Shown piece by piece: positions 37,003-45,323 of a DNA stretch of 64,000 nt; positions within the stretch are counted from its first letter, which is position 1, and each line of letters begins with the position of its first letter. The stretch is taken from contig NZ_CP127295.1 in NCBI RefSeq assembly GCF_030285665.1, forward strand, positions 5,766,001 through 5,830,000, in the 5' to 3' direction. Origin of the DNA: Amycolatopsis mongoliensis. Lineage in GTDB: Bacteria; Actinomycetota; Actinomycetes; Mycobacteriales; Pseudonocardiaceae. A model generated the notes under the pieces. That model searched no databases. It saw only the letters and a list, made by a program, of their open reading frames with translations, and was not told the DNA's origin. Position numbers and translations under genes: made by a program.

Positions 37003-37520
37003 AGGAGACCTATACCGCCGACGGCTTCACGCTGGCCCGCTGGACGTCCGCCGACGGTCCGGAGCTGGCGGCGGCGGTCGCCGGGTCGCTGGAGCACCTC
37101 GGTGCCTGGCTGATCTGGGCCGCGGGTGGCTACTCGGCCGACGACGCCGAGGAGTTCCTCCGGCGGACCGCGAAGCATTGGGAGAGCGGGGAAGCCCACG
37201 ACTTCGCCATCCGCGTCGGCGACGCGGTCGCGGGCGGCATAGGCGTGATGGCGCGCGAGGGCGGCGTCGAGATCGGCTACTGGCTCTCGCGGGACTTCAC
37301 CGGCCGGGGCTTGATGACGCGCGCGGCCGCGCTGCTGACCGCGGAGGCGTTCCGGCTCGGCGCGGGGTACGTCGAGATCAAGCACGACGAGCTGAACGTC
37401 CGCAGTGGAGCGGTACCCGAACGGCTGGGCTTCGTGAAAGTGCGCGAAGAGCAGGCCGAGAAGCCGCTCGCCCCGGCGTGCGGCGGGACGGACCACGTGT
37501 GGCGGAAGGAGAAGCCTTGA
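36999..37520 (+). CDS. RimJ/RimL-type GNAT acetyltransferase, tandem copy 2
   Basis: A 173-residue paralog of the preceding gene: FTLARWTSADG, EGGVEIGYWLSRDFTGRG, NVRSGAVPERLGFVKV and the same VWRKEKP end. GTG 36999 overlaps the first copy's stop, so the pair arose by in-frame tandem duplication without an intergenic gap. A further TTGA overlap at 37517 leads into a 69-codon open frame starting NPGYVESFTLTHRW, which may be the start of a third, decayed copy, but the similarity is short. Confidence 0.88.
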   Translation: MKETYTADGFTLARWTSADGPELAAAVAGSLEHLGAWLIWAAGGYSADDAEEFLRRTAKHWESGEAHDFAIRVGDAVAGGIGVMAREGGVEIGYWLSRDFTGRGLMTRAAALLTAEAFRLGAGYVEIKHDELNVRSGAVPERLGFVKVREEQAEKPLAPACGGTDHVWRKEKP

Positions 37521-37730
37521 ATCCGGGCTACGTAGAAAGCTTCACCCTCACGCATCGGTGGCTGTGCGAGCGCCGGGACGTCCCGAACCGGGCCGAGCGG
37601 CGCGGGCACCGCGGAGAAGCGCACGAGTACGGGATCCGTCCGCGGCGCCGGCGTGACCGACCGAGAGGCTGGCGGGCGGCCCGCACGCAGTTGCGCCGGC
37701 CACGGCCCTGGCCGCCCCGCCGCTGACCGC

Positions 37731-38192
37731 TCAGGAGACCTTGTTGCGCTCCCGCAGCACCTTGAGCGCCTGGTCGGCGTGGACGGTGAAGTTCAGCTCG
37801 CTCTTGATCTTCTCGAGGATCTTCCGGTCCTCGCCGATCACGAACGTGGCGCGCTTGGCGTGCAGCGGCAGCAGCTTCCGCCACACGCCGAACTGTTTGG
37901 CGACTTCACCTTCCACATCGGACAGCAGCGGGTAGTCGAAGCCGTTGGCCTCGGAGAACTGCCGTTGCTTGGTGACGCCGTCCGGGCTGATGCCGATGCG
38001 GTGCGCGCCGACCTCGGCGAACTCCGCGGCCAGGTCGCGGAAGTGGCAGCTCTCCGCGGTGCAGCCGCCGGTCATCGCGGCCGGGTAGAAGAACAGCACC
38101 ACCGGGCCGGTGGCCAGGAAGTCCGACAGCGTGCGGTCGGCGCCCCGGTCGTCGGGCAGCGTGAAGTCGGGGGCGAGGTCTCCGGCGTCCAT
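37731..38192 (-). CDS. bcp: Bcp/PrxQ-type peroxiredoxin
   Basis: A 153-residue thiol peroxidase. APDFTLPDDRGADRTLSDF opens the domain; the peroxidatic Cys44 is in AMTGGCTAESC, with resolving Cys49 five residues on, the PrxQ pattern. The usual T-x-x-C is kept (Thr41). It reduces hydroperoxides using thioredoxin. The start ATG 38192 is well placed. It stands alone, 187 bp from the next gene, and that gap holds a three-arm palindrome. Confidence 0.93.
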   Translation of the reverse strand: MDAGDLAPDFTLPDDRGADRTLSDFLATGPVVLFFYPAAMTGGCTAESCHFRDLAAEFAEVGAHRIGISPDGVTKQRQFSEANGFDYPLLSDVEGEVAKQFGVWRKLLPLHAKRATFVIGEDRKILEKIKSELNFTVHADQALKVLRERNKVS

Positions 38193-38286
38193 GGACGTCC
38201 CTTCTCATCGGCAGCAGAACCCATCCTGCCGGGTCTTCGGAGCCGCCGCGGAACCGGCTTGGTCTCGTCCCGCACCGGAGGCCCCC

Positions 38287-38373
38287 AGCGCCCCAATGTG
38301 GCGTTCGGTGCGTCAGACGCACCGAACGCCACATTGGGTGCGTCAGACGCAACCAACGCCACATTGGGGCGCT
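38287..38373. repeat. Three-arm palindromic element upstream of bcp
   Basis: A perfect 45-bp palindrome (arms 38293-38314 and 38316-38337, centre A at 38315) is followed by a further inverted-orientation arm, GACGCAACCAACGCCACATT, at 38348-38367. The outer flanks AGCGCCCCAATGTGGCG (38287-38303) and its complement (ending 38373) also pair. It ends 7 bp from the stop codon of the GGDEF/EAL gene. Confidence 0.85.
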
Positions 38374-38379
38374 CGGGGG

Positions 38380-40233
38380 TCAGTCGGCGGGGTGGCGGGC
38401 GATCAGCTCGTCGACCTCGTCGCCGGTCGCCGAGTCGGTCACGAACGGGCCCCTGGCCGCCACCACGCCCAGCTGCCGCAGCCGGGTCGCCTGCTCGTGC
38501 GTGCGGACGCCCTCCGCGCCCACCCGGAGCTTCAGCTCGCGGGCCCGCGTGACCAGCTGCGTCAGGTGCCGCAGCGCCGGCTCCGGCGGCGAGTCCGTGT
38601 CCAGCGCGTCGACCACCGGGCCCGACAGGATCACGTGGTGGACCGGCAGCCGGCGCTGGGGGATCAGCTCCAGGTCCGCCGAGCCCGAGATCGTCAGCAC
38701 CAGCTGCGTGCCGAGATCGGACAGCACCGCGAACGAGTCCAGCACCTCGCCGCGCGGGTCGAGGACCGAGTCGCGGTCCGTGCACAGCCGCAGCGCGTTC
38801 GGCGGCAGCTCGTGCTTGTCCAGCTGCTCCTTGACCAGCAAAACGAGGTCCGGGTCGCTCGCCAGCCGGGCCGGCAGCTGGACGCACACGTCCGGCGCCG
38901 CCGAACCGAAGCGCGTCCGCCAGCGGGCCGTCGCCGCCAGGGACTCCGCCAGCAGCCAGCGGCCCAGCGGCACCGTCATGCCCGTGGTCTGGGCCAGCGG
39001 GTAGAACTCGTCGGAGCCGAGCTCGCCCTTCTCCGGGTGGTTCCAGCGCAGCCCGGCGTTGACCGCGGCGAGGCGGTCGGGGTCGGAGAGCTGCACCGTC
39101 GGCTGGTAGACGAGCGAGAACTCGCCGTTCTCCAGCGCCCCGGCGATCACCGCGCCCAGCTGGTAGCGGCCGCGGTCGCGGGCGTCGAGCTCGGGGTCGA
39201 ACAGCATCCACTGCGCCTTGCCGGCCTCCTTGGCCCGGTGCAACGCGATCTCCGCCGCCCGCAACAGCTCCGCGGCGCCGCCCTCGACGGCCGCGCGCAC
39301 CACGATGCCCGCGCTCGCGCTCACGCCGATGCCGTGCCCGCCCAGGTAGATCGGCTCGTTGAGGTCTTCCAGCGCCCGTTCGACGAGGTCGACCACCTCG
39401 GTGGCGGACAGCTCGCCCCGCAGCAGCACCGCGAAGCCGTCGCCGGACAGCCGCGCGACGAACCCGTCGTGGTGACCGGTGAACACCGCCGACAGCTTGC
39501 CCGCGACCCCGCGCAGCACCTGGTCGCCGACGCCGGCGCCAAGGCCGTCGTTGACCACCTTGAAGCCGTCGACGTCGAGGTAGATCAGCGCGATGTCGTC
39601 GCGCGCGCCGGCGCCGAGCGCCGCTTCGAGCTTGGTGGTGAACGACGACGCGTTGGGCAGCCCGGTCAGCGGGTCGTGCACGTTCTGGTGCAGCAGCCGT
39701 TCCTGCAGCAGGTGCAGCTCGTTCGCGTCGGACACCATCAGCACCGGGTAGACCGAGCCCGGCCGGTCGCCGGGCAGCCGGGCGAGGGTGACGTCGGTCC
39801 AGAGCTGGCCGTCCTCGCTGTGGTCGAGCAGCATCCGCTCCCGGTAGCGCTCACGCCCCGCGCGCACCTGCTCGAGCCCCGCCTTGAGCCGCGAGACGTC
39901 GTGGTCGGTCGAGCCGAGGTGCGTGATGTGCCGGCCGCGCAACCGGTTCGGCGAGCAGCCGAGCAGCTGGCCGAGAGCGAGGTTGGCCTCCACGATCTCG
40001 CCGTCCGGGTCGGCCAGCGCGATCCCCATCGGTGACGCGGCGTAGAGCGCCGTGAACCGGTGCAGGGCGCCGCCGTGGCCCGAGCCGGCGTGGTCGACCG
40101 CGTCGTGCGCGATCTCCAGCAGCAGCGGCTCCAGCTCCTCCGGGGGAAGTGTTACTCCTTTGGTGTCGGCCAACGTCGCCGCCCACCGGCGCGCCACGTC
40201 CAGCAGTCCTGGCGCGGCACCGGACTCAGGCAC
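38380..40233 (-). CDS. PAS-GGDEF-EAL protein with degenerate catalytic motifs
   Basis: A 617-residue cytoplasmic protein: PAS domain (about 60-175), GGDEF-like domain (about 185-350) and EAL-like domain (about 360-610). The cyclase signature is SGDGF in place of GGDEF, losing the catalytic acidic residue. In the EAL part, EALLRW is NAGLRW, the metal-binding Asn is Gln (VQLPARL), and the DDFG and KID motifs are gone. It is therefore probably a sensor or scaffold rather than an enzyme. GTG 40233 has AAGAGG 6 bp upstream; GTG 40248 is an alternative. Its stop is 7 bp from the palindrome. Confidence 0.88.
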   Translation of the reverse strand: MPESGAAPGLLDVARRWAATLADTKGVTLPPEELEPLLLEIAHDAVDHAGSGHGGALHRFTALYAASPMGIALADPDGEIVEANLALGQLLGCSPNRLRGRHITHLGSTDHDVSRLKAGLEQVRAGRERYRERMLLDHSEDGQLWTDVTLARLPGDRPGSVYPVLMVSDANELHLLQERLLHQNVHDPLTGLPNASSFTTKLEAALGAGARDDIALIYLDVDGFKVVNDGLGAGVGDQVLRGVAGKLSAVFTGHHDGFVARLSGDGFAVLLRGELSATEVVDLVERALEDLNEPIYLGGHGIGVSASAGIVVRAAVEGGAAELLRAAEIALHRAKEAGKAQWMLFDPELDARDRGRYQLGAVIAGALENGEFSLVYQPTVQLSDPDRLAAVNAGLRWNHPEKGELGSDEFYPLAQTTGMTVPLGRWLLAESLAATARWRTRFGSAAPDVCVQLPARLASDPDLVLLVKEQLDKHELPPNALRLCTDRDSVLDPRGEVLDSFAVLSDLGTQLVLTISGSADLELIPQRRLPVHHVILSGPVVDALDTDSPPEPALRHLTQLVTRARELKLRVGAEGVRTHEQATRLRQLGVVAARGPFVTDSATGDEVDELIARHPAD

Positions 40234-40388
40234 ACTCCACCTCTTCACGCACAGGTCAGGCCAGTTCAGACACGGTGTCGGGGATCATGAAGCCACCCTA
40301 GGTACCCCTCGCCCGTGACCGATGCCACGCCATCATGCGCGTAACGGGGTGTCTACCGGCTGAACGAGTGAACGAATCTCCACAAGCG

Positions 40389-40403
40389 GTAACTTTTTGT
40401 TAC
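40389..40403. promoter_or_regulatory. Inverted repeat GTAAC-N5-GTTAC
   Basis: GTAAC (40389-40393) and GTTAC (40399-40403) flank a T5 centre in the 201-bp gap between the P450 stop and the PAS-GGDEF-EAL gene. It could be an operator for the downstream gene or part of the P450 terminator. No regulator is evident. Confidence 0.35.
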
Positions 40404-40434
40404 ACGCCGTATGCCGTGGTGGACAGTGCCCGGG

Positions 40435-41895
40435 TCAGCGAGGGGCCAGGCGCACCGGGAGACCGTCGGCGGGCACCGGCAAGGACACGTAATCCCACTT
40501 CGCGGTGTAACTCTCCGGAACCGACCAGCGGTGGGCCCGCAGCATTTCGTGCATCAGCAACTTCACCTCGAGACCGCCGAAGTGCAGCCCGATGCACTTG
40601 TGCGCGCCGCCGCCGAACGGCATCCACGCCATCCGGTGGGACTTGTCCTCGCGGCGCGGCTCGGCGAACCGCTCGGGGTCGAACTCGAAGGGGCTCGTCC
40701 AGCACTCCGGCGTGAAGTGGTTCACCGTGGGCGAGACGCCGCACAGGGTGCCCGCGGGGATGTAGTGGCCGAGCACCTCGGTGTCCTTGACGGTCTGGCG
40801 GGTCAGCGACGGCACCGGCGCGACGAGCCGCAGCGCTTCCTTCATGACGAGGTCGAGGGTTTCGAGCTTCTCGATGGCGTCGATGTCGAGGACGTCGTCG
40901 CCGAGGGCGAGGGACTCCTCGCGGGCGCGTTCCTGCCACTCCGGGTGCTTGGCGAGGTAGTACGCCATCGCGCTGCTGGTGATGGTCGTCGTGTCGTGCG
41001 CGGCCATCATCAGGAAGATCATGTGGTTGACGATGTCGGTGTCGGTGAACCGGTCGCCGTCCTCGGTGGTGGCGTGGCAGAGCGCGGTGAACAGGTCGTC
41101 GCCGTCCGATTTCCGCTTGGCGGGCAGGGTTTCGCTGAAGTACCGCTCGAGGACCTTGCGCCCGTGCAGCCCGGCCGACCAGCGCCCGCCGGGCACCGGG
41201 AAGCGCACCAGTGCGGTGCCGGCGCGCACCGAGCTGACGAACGCGCGGTTGATCCGGTGCGCGTCGCCGCCGCTGCGCATGCCCATGAACACGCGCGTCG
41301 CGACATCGAGGGTCAGCTGCTTGAGCGCCCAGTACAGCCGCGGCCGCTCGGCCGACCCCCAGCTCGCGACGCCTTCGCGCAGCGCCGGGCCCATCTCGTT
41401 GACGTAGCCGGTGAGCCGCTGCCGGGTGAACGCCTCCTGCATGATCCGGCGGTGCAGGTGGTGCTCGCCGAAGTCCATCAGCATCAGGCCGCGCTCGAAG
41501 AACTTCTCGATGAAGAACTTCCAGCCCTCCTGCGAGAACGCCTTGTCCTTGTTGACGAGCGCGATCTGCGTCGCCTCCGGCCCGGACAGCGCGACGATCC
41601 GCCGGCCGAAGCCGCCGGTCCACGACACCGGGCCGTAGAGCTCGTAGCGGCGGAGGCCGAACGCGGGGCCGAAGCGCATCATCTCGAGCATGTGCCCGAC
41701 GACCGGCGGGCCTTCGTCGCCGAGGACGGGCTTGAGGCCGCTGCCCGCGGGCGGGGTCGCGAGTTCCTTGACGGGCCAGCGCGACTGCAGCCAGCGCTGG
41801 TCGACCCCGCGGGGGAGGGGGAGCGCGGTCAGCGGCGGGACGCGCTCGCGCAGTGCTTCGGCGGCTCGGCTCACGGTGCCCGGCAAAGTGACCAT
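40435..41895 (-). CDS. Cytochrome P450
   Basis: A 486-residue P450. The heme-binding loop FGGGAHKCIG carries the axial Cys, the I-helix has AAHDTTT, the K-helix EALR, and FDPERF lies in the usual meander. The frame is long for a soluble bacterial P450; the N-terminus (TLPGTVSRAAEALRERV) may be an extra helix. ATG 41895 is used, but the ribosome site is poor and ATG 41931 is possible. It probably hydroxylates a lipid or sterol-like substrate; no ferredoxin or reductase gene is adjacent, so redox partners come from elsewhere. Confidence 0.93.
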   Translation of the reverse strand: MVTLPGTVSRAAEALRERVPPLTALPLPRGVDQRWLQSRWPVKELATPPAGSGLKPVLGDEGPPVVGHMLEMMRFGPAFGLRRYELYGPVSWTGGFGRRIVALSGPEATQIALVNKDKAFSQEGWKFFIEKFFERGLMLMDFGEHHLHRRIMQEAFTRQRLTGYVNEMGPALREGVASWGSAERPRLYWALKQLTLDVATRVFMGMRSGGDAHRINRAFVSSVRAGTALVRFPVPGGRWSAGLHGRKVLERYFSETLPAKRKSDGDDLFTALCHATTEDGDRFTDTDIVNHMIFLMMAAHDTTTITSSAMAYYLAKHPEWQERAREESLALGDDVLDIDAIEKLETLDLVMKEALRLVAPVPSLTRQTVKDTEVLGHYIPAGTLCGVSPTVNHFTPECWTSPFEFDPERFAEPRREDKSHRMAWMPFGGGAHKCIGLHFGGLEVKLLMHEMLRAHRWSVPESYTAKWDYVSLPVPADGLPVRLAPR

Positions 41896-41982
41896 CTCCC
41901 CGCTGAGAACGGCTACCCCTCCACGATGCACCCTTGTTGACGATGTGACAACACCTGGGCCGCCCTCTTTTCGGGTGGCTTC

Positions 41983-42678
41983 TCAGCGCGCCGCCGCGCG
42001 GCGGAACTCGCTCGGGTTCGCGCCGCGGACCCGCTTGAACGCGGCGCTGAACCCGAAGGCGTCGGAATACCCGACGGCACGGGCGACTTCCGCGATGGTC
42101 TTGTCTTCGCTCTCGGTCAGCAGGTCGGCCGCGAGCGCCATGCGGCGGCGGGTGAGGTAGGCCAGCGGCGGCTCGCCGACCAGGTCGGCGAACCGCTTGG
42201 CCAGCGTCGACCGCGACACCCCGGTACGGCCGGCCAGTGCCCCCACCGTCCACGGCGCGGCCGGCTCGGCGTGCAGGAGGCGCAGCGCGTGGCCGACCAC
42301 CGGGTCGCGCTGGGCGGTCCACCAGGCCGGGGGCTCGCCGCCGGGCCGGTCGAACCACTCGCGCAGCGTGCAGACCAGCATCCAGTCCAGCAGCCGGTCG
42401 AGCACCACCTGCTGGCCGGGCGCGTCGACGGCGACCTCGGCGGCGAGGTGGTCCAGCACGGCGTCACCCGTGCCCCCGCCACCGACGCGCAGCACCGCGG
42501 GCAGCGCGTCCAGCAGCCGGGCGCCGACCTCGCCGCGCGCTACTGGAACCTCGACGACCCGGCCCGCGCCGCCGACCTCGAGGGAATCCTCGCCACGGAC
42601 CCGGTCCGTCTGGTCCTGCACCCGGAAACCGTGCACCGCTACGCCTACTGACCCGCCCCAAAGCCGTGAATGGCACAT
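41983..42678 (-). CDS. AraC-family regulator lacking its N-terminal cupin domain (truncated)
   Basis: The real AraC-type sequence covers about 185 residues, from GEVGARLLDALPAVLRV to the C-terminus: helix PWTVGALAGRTGVSRSTLAKRF and second HTH with IAEVARAVGYSDAFGFSAAF. Relatives have about 100 further N-terminal residues (a cupin_6 sensor). Upstream of about 42535 the frame continues but has no AraC character; that DNA instead reads as a coding tail on the plus strand. So the gene is probably a rearranged pseudogene or makes an unregulated DNA-binding fragment. Its ATG 42678 would lie inside the 42656 palindrome, which makes this start doubtful. Confidence 0.7.
   Translation of the reverse strand: MCHSRLWGGSVGVAVHGFRVQDQTDRVRGEDSLEVGGAGRVVEVPVARGEVGARLLDALPAVLRVGGGGTGDAVLDHLAAEVAVDAPGQQVVLDRLLDWMLVCTLREWFDRPGGEPPAWWTAQRDPVVGHALRLLHAEPAAPWTVGALAGRTGVSRSTLAKRFADLVGEPPLAYLTRRRMALAADLLTESEDKTIAEVARAVGYSDAFGFSAAFKRVRGANPSEFRRAAAR
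42535..42651 (+). pseudogene. C-terminal remnant of an unknown gene (YWNLDDP...)
   Basis: From about 42535 the plus strand reads YWNLDDPARAADLEGIL, then ATDPVRLVLHPETVHRYAY and TGA. GC-rich third positions and the ordered character of the sequence suggest a genuine protein tail. There is no start or upstream part: the frame to the left is antisense to the AraC domain. I do not recognise the family. It adjoins the AraC breakpoint and the 42656 palindrome. Confidence 0.4.
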
Positions 42679-42722
42679 TGAGGGACGTAGAGTCCCTCAA
42701 TGTGCCATTCACGGCTTTGGGG
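42656..42722. repeat. Perfect 31-bp-arm palindrome beside the truncated AraC gene
   Basis: Arms 42656-42686 and 42692-42722 are perfectly complementary (31 bp) around GTAGA. The arm carries CCGTGAATGGCACATTGAGG. It begins 4 bp after the stop of the plus-strand remnant, and ends 53 bp from the metE stop. Confidence 0.92.
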
Positions 42723-42775
42723 AGCGCGTTCTGTCGGACCCCGCGGCTAGAGTGGGAAACGGGGGGCGGCGGCCG

Positions 42776-44998
42776 TCAGCGCAGCTCGGCGCGGACCTCC
42801 CGGGCCGCCGCCACCAGGTTGCGCAGCGCCGGTTCCACCTCCGCGTAGCCCCGCGTCTTCAAGCCGCAGTCCGGGTTCACCCACACCCGCGAAGCCGGCA
42901 CCGCACCCACCGCCGTCCGCAGCAACGAAGCCACTTCGGCCGCCGAAGGCACCCGCGGCGAGTGGATGTCGTACACCCCGGGCCCGACGCCGCGGCCGAA
43001 GCCGCCCGCGTTCAGGTCCGTGAGCACCTCCATCTTCGAGCGCGCCGCCTCGATGCTGGTGACGTCCGCGTCGAGGGCGTCGATCGCCGGCAGCACCTCG
43101 CCGAACTCCGAATAGCACATGTGCGTGTGGATCTGCGTCGCGTCGGCGATCCCGGACGTCGCCAGCCGGAACGCCGACACCGCCCAGGCGAAGTACTCCT
43201 CGTGCCGTGCCCGCCGCAGCGGCAGCAGTTCCCGCAGCGCCGGCTCGTCGACCTGGACGACGCGGATGCCCGCCGCCTCCAGGTCGTGCACCTCGTCGCG
43301 GATCGCCAGCGCCACCTGCCGCGCCGTCTCGGCCAGGGGCTGGTCGTCGCGGACGAACGACCACGCGAGGATCGTCACCGGGCCGGTCAGCATGCCCTTG
43401 ACCGGCTTCGCCGTCAGGCTCTGCGCGTACTTCGCCCACGACACGGTCATCGGCGCCGGCCGCGAGACGTCGCCGTGGAGGATCGGCGGGCGGACGCAGC
43501 GGGAGCCGTAGGACTGCACCCAGCCGTGCGCCGTCGCCGCGAAGCCAGCCAGCTGCTCGGCGAAGTACTGCACCATGTCGTTGCGCTCCGGCTCGCCGTG
43601 CACCAGCACGTCGAGCCCGAGGTCTTCCTGCAGCCGCACGACGCGCTCGATCTCGGCGCGCATCGCGTCGGCGTAGCCGGCGTCGTCGAGCGTGCCCGCG
43701 CGATGTGCCGCCCGCGCCCGGCGGACCTCCGCGGTCTGCGGGAACGAGCCGATCGTCGTGGTCGGCAGCGGCGGCAGGCCGAGCGCGGCCCGCTGGGCGG
43801 CGGCGCGCTGCGCGTAGGGCGCCCGGACCGTGTGCTCCGGGAGCAGCGCCGCCAGCCGGGCGCGCACGTGAGCGTCGGCCGGTTCGGCCTCGTCCGCGAC
43901 CGCGGCACCGGCAGGCGCGCCGCGCAGGGCCCGGCCGAGCAGTACGACCTCGTCGACCTTCTGCCGCGCGAAGGCGAGACGCTTCTTCAGCCGCAGGGGC
44001 AGGTCCTCTCGCGAAACGTCGTAGGGGACGTGCAGCAGTGAGCACGACGTCGAGACGCTGACCGACTTCGCGACGCCGAGCAGGGTCGCGGCGCGGCTCA
44101 GCGCGCGTTGCGGGTCGGTCCGCCAGACGTTGCGCCCGTCGACGACCCCGGCCAGGACCTCCTTGTCCCGCAAAGCCGGTTCGGCCGCCACGGCGTCCAC
44201 AAAGGACTCGTCGGTGACCAGGTCGACGGCCAGCGCGTCGATCGGGGCACGGGCCAGCACACCGAGCCCGCGGCCCAGCCCGCCGAAGTACCCGGCGACC
44301 AGCAGTTTCGGCCGGGACAGCGCCTTCCCGAGCCGGTGGTAGGCGCGGATCAGTGCGTTCAGCTCGGCCTCGGTGCGGTCGGCGGCGAACGCGGGCTCGT
44401 CCAGCTGCACCCACTCGACGCCCTCGTCGTGCAGCTTCGCCAGCAGGTCGGCGTAGCGGGGGAGCAGCGCGTCGAGCAGGTCCAGCGGGGCGAACCCGCC
44501 GGTGGCCTTGCTCAGCAGCAGGAACGTGACCGGGCCGACCAGCACCGGCCGCGTCTCGATCCCGAGGGCGCGGGCCTCCCGGTACTCGTCGAGGGGCTTG
44601 GTCCCGGCGAGCGTGAACTCGGCGTCCGGGCCCAGCTCGGGGACGAGGTAGTGGTAGTTCGTGTCGAACCACTTCGTCATTTCCAGCGCCGGCGCGTCCT
44701 GGACGCCCCGCGCGGCGGCGAAGTACGTGTCGAGCGGCGAAAGACCCGGCCGGGCGGGCAGCACGCCGAACAGCTCGGCGGTGTCGAGCACGTGGTCGTA
44801 CAGCGAAAACGTGTTGGACGGGATCGAGTCCAGCCCGGCGTCCCGCAGCTCGCACCAGGTCCGTCGACGCAGGTCGCGGCCGGTGGCGAGCAACGCGGAC
44901 GCGTCGATCCGGCCCGCCCAGTAGCGCTCGAGAGCGCGTTTGAGCTCCCGGTCCGGGCCGATCCGGGGGTAGCCGAGCACAGTGGTGCCGATGGTCAC
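42776..44998 (-). CDS. metE: Cobalamin-independent methionine synthase
   Basis: A 740-residue MetE: N-terminal half ([17 protein letters not shown]) and catalytic C-terminal half with zinc-site blocks [13 protein letters not shown] (His and Cys ligands) and [12 protein letters not shown] (Cys ligand), and the [13 protein letters not shown] homocysteine-site motif. It transfers a methyl group from methyltetrahydrofolate-polyglutamate to homocysteine without B12. GTG 44998 has GAGGAG upstream. The 5' leader holds a cobalamin riboswitch, so it should be repressed when B12 is present. It lies downstream of nrdB on the same strand. Confidence 0.96.
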   Translation of the reverse strand: MTIGTTVLGYPRIGPDRELKRALERYWAGRIDASALLATGRDLRRRTWCELRDAGLDSIPSNTFSLYDHVLDTAELFGVLPARPGLSPLDTYFAAARGVQDAPALEMTKWFDTNYHYLVPELGPDAEFTLAGTKPLDEYREARALGIETRPVLVGPVTFLLLSKATGGFAPLDLLDALLPRYADLLAKLHDEGVEWVQLDEPAFAADRTEAELNALIRAYHRLGKALSRPKLLVAGYFGGLGRGLGVLARAPIDALAVDLVTDESFVDAVAAEPALRDKEVLAGVVDGRNVWRTDPQRALSRAATLLGVAKSVSVSTSCSLLHVPYDVSREDLPLRLKKRLAFARQKVDEVVLLGRALRGAPAGAAVADEAEPADAHVRARLAALLPEHTVRAPYAQRAAAQRAALGLPPLPTTTIGSFPQTAEVRRARAAHRAGTLDDAGYADAMRAEIERVVRLQEDLGLDVLVHGEPERNDMVQYFAEQLAGFAATAHGWVQSYGSRCVRPPILHGDVSRPAPMTVSWAKYAQSLTAKPVKGMLTGPVTILAWSFVRDDQPLAETARQVALAIRDEVHDLEAAGIRVVQVDEPALRELLPLRRARHEEYFAWAVSAFRLATSGIADATQIHTHMCYSEFGEVLPAIDALDADVTSIEAARSKMEVLTDLNAGGFGRGVGPGVYDIHSPRVPSAAEVASLLRTAVGAVPASRVWVNPDCGLKTRGYAEVEPALRNLVAAAREVRAELR

Positions 44999-45104
44999 AG
45001 CTCTCTCCTCGCGAGCTAGTCCGAAGAGCCCGGACGCGCGCGAAGGCGAGCGTTTCGGTCGTGCCCATCCCGCGAGGCCCGGACTCGCGCACGCCGTCGG
45101 CGCG

Positions 45105-45303
45105 CGCACCACGGGCAGGTCTTCGGACTCGTGGGCGCCGTGCCTTCGCCTACCGGCCGTCGCTTCCCAAGCTGGTCGCTCAGTGCTTCTTGACGGCTTT
45201 CGTTCCCACTCACCGCTGCGGGGCAGTCCCGGAATCGCACCGGGTTCCCTGTTGCCTCCCCCACGACGCAGCTCGGCCACGCCCTGGGGGAACCAGTGGC
45301 GTG
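45105..45303 (-). ncRNA. Cobalamin riboswitch upstream of metE
   Basis: On the minus strand the core runs GGGAAC...GGTGCGATTCCGGG, then ACTGCCCCGCAGCGGTGA (45249-45210), the conserved aptamer centre, and ends in the B12-box-like GAGTCCGAAGACCTGCCC (45130-45113). A P2-type pairing of GGTTCCCCC with GGGGGA is present. The 100 nt between the aptamer and GTG 44998 contain repeats that could mask the ribosome site (CTCGCGAG beside GAGGAG), suggesting translational control. Confidence 0.92.
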
Positions 45304-45310
45304 GCCGAGC
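45271..45310 (-). terminator. 13-bp-arm hairpin after nrdB, overlapping the riboswitch 5' end
   Basis: GCTCGGCCACGCC (45271-45283) and GGCGTGGCCGAGC (45298-45310) pair perfectly, with CTGG/CCAG inside the loop, starting 14 bp after the nrdB stop. It could end the nrdAB transcript, but it uses the same bases as the aptamer P2 arm, so it competes with riboswitch folding. No T-tract follows. Confidence 0.5.
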
Positions 45311-45323
45311 CTAGCGGGAAGGA

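Noticed and set aside
37517..37726. A 69-codon gene after the GNAT pair
   Set aside because: Only the first 14 residues resemble a GNAT start; the rest is Arg-rich like random GC-rich sequence, so it was kept only as a possible remnant.
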